Source of the DNA: BPIH01 sp042408925
GTDB taxonomy: Bacteria; Chloroflexota; Limnocylindria; Limnocylindrales; CSP1-4
DNA: 6,674 nucleotides
Direction: 5' to 3'
NCBI GenBank assembly: GCA_042408925.1
Contig: JBHOQO010000065.1
Span: forward strand, 1-6,674
Shown here: piece by piece, positions 5,272 to 6,674 of the stretch
How the letters are laid out: every line of letters starts with the position of its first letter
Position numbering within the stretch: position 1 is the first letter of the stretch
Translations under genes and position numbers: made by a program
The notes under the pieces: generated by a model
What the model saw: the letters and a program-made list of their open reading frames with translations, nothing else
The model's database searches: none
What the model was told of the DNA's origin: nothing

Positions 5272-6198
5272 ATGCCGCGCCCGGCCGATCGGTCCGGCTC
5301 CGAGGGCACCCGAGGCTCGGGATCGGGACCGGGCGGGCGCCCCCCGGGGCAGTCTGTCCGGCGTCGGCCGGAACCGCGGCCGCTCGTCCTCCCCGAACCG
5401 CCGTCGCTTTCGACGGCGGCGCTCCTCGAGCTCCTCGCCACCGGCGAGATCGAGCTCCTCGGCCGCCTCGCCGGCTCTTCGAACAACGCCCTCCTCGGCG
5501 TCGTCCGGGCACCGGATGCGGGGCACGGGAGGGCGCCGCGGTCGACGGTCGGGCGAACGACGGCGAGCGCGTCGGCTGCGGCGCACCGGCGCGCCTTCGT
5601 CGAGGCACCGGTCGTCTACAAGCCGATCGCCGGCGAGCGCCCGCTCTGGGACTTCCCCGACGGCACCCTCGCGCATCGGGAAGTCGCGGCCTACCTGCTC
5701 TCCGAAGCCGGTGGCTGGCGGTTCGTCCCGCCGACGGTCTTTCGCGACGGCCCGTTCGGGCCGGGGGCGGTCCAGCTCTGGATCGCAGCGGATCCGGCTG
5801 TCGACCGGGTCGCCCTGGTCGTGGGGGCCGATCCTCGTCTCCGGCCGGTCGCCCTCTTCGACGTCGTCGCCAACAACGCGGATCGGAAGGTCGGCCACCT
5901 CATTCCGACGCGGGACGGGGCGATCTTCGGCGTCGACCACGGGATCTGCTTCCACTCCGAGCCGAAGCTCCGGACGGTCCTCTGGGCCTGGCGCGGCGAG
6001 GCGCTGACTGCCGCCGAGCGGGCGCGCCTCGAGGTCCTCCGCGACCGCCTGGCCGGCGAGTTCGCGGGCGCGCTCGCCGAGCACCTCGCGCCGGTGGAGA
6101 TCGACGCCCTCCGGCGGCGGGTGGAACGGCTCCTCCGCGAACCGTGCTTTCCGGAGCCCGATCCGGACCGGCCGGCCATCCCCTGGCCACCGTACTAA
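5272..6198 (+). CDS. SCO1664-family protein (TIGR03843-like) with PI3/4-kinase-like fold
   Basis: This 308-residue protein has the hallmarks of the family that resembles phosphatidylinositol 3/4-kinases. GSSNNALLGVV (68-78) is the nucleotide-loop region. VVYKPIAGERPLWDFPDGTL (114-133) holds the presumed ATP-binding Lys117 and the family signature. REVAAYLLSEAGGWRFVPPT (136-155) follows. FDVVANNADRKVGHL (196-210) holds the catalytic-loop Asp204, and GVDHGICFH (220-228) holds the metal-binding Asp222, equivalent to DFG. The C-terminal half ends in helical EXXLR-rich segments. All presumed catalytic residues are present, but the substrate of the family is unknown to me. The first about 45 residues are Gly/Arg/Pro-rich, and a linker at about 80-110 looks inserted. 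ATG 5272 is the only ATG, GTG or TTG codon in frame before the conserved core, so the extension is probably real. There is no Shine-Dalgarno, and translation is probably coupled to the DUF3090 gene 9 nt upstream. Confidence 0.9.
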   Translation: MPRPADRSGSEGTRGSGSGPGGRPPGQSVRRRPEPRPLVLPEPPSLSTAALLELLATGEIELLGRLAGSSNNALLGVVRAPDAGHGRAPRSTVGRTTASASAAAHRRAFVEAPVVYKPIAGERPLWDFPDGTLAHREVAAYLLSEAGGWRFVPPTVFRDGPFGPGAVQLWIAADPAVDRVALVVGADPRLRPVALFDVVANNADRKVGHLIPTRDGAIFGVDHGICFHSEPKLRTVLWAWRGEALTAAERARLEVLRDRLAGEFAGALAEHLAPVEIDALRRRVERLLREPCFPEPDPDRPAIPWPPY

Positions 6199-6338
6199 CG
6201 GCGTGGGGCCGGGACCTCGCCGACGCATCGCCCCGCCGAGCAAACCCGACCCCGCCTCCATCGGATGACCGGCGGGTTGCCGGACGCGCTGCCCGTCTCG
6301 CACGCCGTCCCTGCTGGAGATGTAAGAGCCGGTACGGC
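6199..6338. other. Non-coding stretch after the SCO1664-family gene
   Basis: I see no gene here. A bulged stem can be drawn right after the stop (6199-6238, CGGC-GGGGC against GCCCC-GCCG), but it has a 20-nt loop and no T-run. Two patches, near 6264-6290 and 6303-6322, loosely resemble the 24-bp repeats that begin at 6339 and may be decayed copies. They do not keep the 51-bp period. Confidence 0.4.
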
Positions 6339-6514
6339 GATGACGGCGTAGCTGGACACCTGACGGACGGGTCCGTCGATGTCGCGTGGATGACGGCGTA
6401 GCTGGACACCTGGCCGTCCTTGGGGCTTTCCGTGTCCGCCGTGACGGCGTGGCTGGACATCTGGGGGTTGGCGGCGCCGATCCGGTCGTGGATGACGGCG
6501 TAGCTGGACACCTG
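6339..6514 (-). repeat. Four direct copies of a 24-bp repeat with unique 26-27 bp spacers
   Basis: Copies lie at 6339-6362, 6389-6412, 6440-6463 and 6491-6514, starting 50, 51 and 51 bp apart. Copies 1, 2 and 4 are identical over 24 bp; copy 3 differs at four positions. Read on the minus strand, the core shared with the second block is AGRTGTCCAGCYASGSCGTC. The three spacers (26, 27 and 27 bp) are unrelated to each other; the first contains a 16-bp palindrome (6362-6377). A spacing near five helical turns would put all copies on one face of the DNA. The conservation is confined to the repeat, as expected for a protein-binding site. Confidence 0.85.
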
Positions 6515-6538
6515 ACGCGTCGAGCCTGCCGACGAACT

Positions 6539-6674
6539 GAGATGTCCAGCCAGGGCGTCACCATCGGCGCCCGGGCCCTGGGCGGAGGCGAGATGTCCAG
6601 CCAGGGCGTCACCATCGGCGCCCGGGCCCTGGGCGGAGGCGAGATGTCCAGCCAGGGCGTCACCATCGGCGCCC
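6539..6674 (+). repeat. Perfect 51-bp tandem repeat containing the same 24-bp element, inverted
   Basis: The 24-bp element reappears on the plus strand at 6539-6562, 6590-6613 and 6641-6664, beginning GAGATGTCCAGC. The whole unit repeats exactly every 51 bp, spacer included (27 bp), and is cut by the window edge in the third copy. The spacer contains a GC-rich inverted pair, CGCCC and GGGCG. These copies face the four minus-strand copies across a 24-bp gap (6515-6538). Identical spacers point to recent tandem duplication, unlike the first block. On the plus strand the unit is open for 17 codons (MSSQGVTIGARALGGGE), but no ribosome binding site supports translation. Confidence 0.85.

Noticed and set aside
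6199..6238. Intrinsic terminator after the SCO1664-family gene
   Set aside because: The stem is bulged, has a 20-nt loop and no T-run; in DNA this GC-rich such pairings are common.
6339..6514. CRISPR array
   Set aside because: The period is only 50-51 bp, one copy has four changes, the element is not palindromic, the neighbouring copies are inverted with identical spacers, and there are no cas genes.
4564..6666. Minus-strand open frame of 700 codons through the DUF3090 and SCO1664-family genes and the repeats
   Set aside because: It is antisense to two conserved families and begins inside the repeat array. Its N-terminal 17-residue repeats are the 51-bp tandem read in frame.

Overview
This window comes from a very GC-rich bacterium; third codon positions are almost all G or C. 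It carries five genes plus a non-coding repeat array. A DUF3090 gene followed by an SCO1664-type gene is typical of Actinobacteria and of Chloroflexota. Together with a Lon of the AAA_32/LonC type and a small hsp20-hspR pair, this makes an uncultured Chloroflexota the best guess. That assignment is inference; no rRNA or other decisive marker is present.

Layout. A minus-strand block fills 1-4502. Read in its own direction, it starts with a well-formed promoter and an HspR-type operator (4591-4621). Next come hsp20 (4502-4026), hspR (3999-3673), a GC-rich hairpin (3608-3637), a zinc alcohol dehydrogenase (3550-2543) and a Lon-family protease (2512 to beyond base 1). The protease runs off the left edge of the window. 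A divergent plus-strand pair follows: DUF3090 (4693-5262) and a PI3/4-kinase-like SCO1664-family protein (5272-6198), 9 nt apart. From 6199 to the right edge I find no convincing gene. This stretch holds seven 24-bp repeats, four in one orientation and then three inverted, at a period of about 51 bp.

How it works together. The minus-strand block looks like a protein-quality-control locus: a small heat-shock holdase, its likely autoregulating repressor, and a Lon-type protease two genes downstream, with an oxidoreductase between them. The palindrome TTGA-N11-TCAA has the same geometry as the HspR operator HAIR and overlaps the -35 box of the hsp20 promoter, so a closed HspR feedback loop is a specific prediction. 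The plus-strand pair is a conserved module of unknown function. The most unusual structure is the head-to-head repeat array at the right edge, which matches no standard element that I can name.
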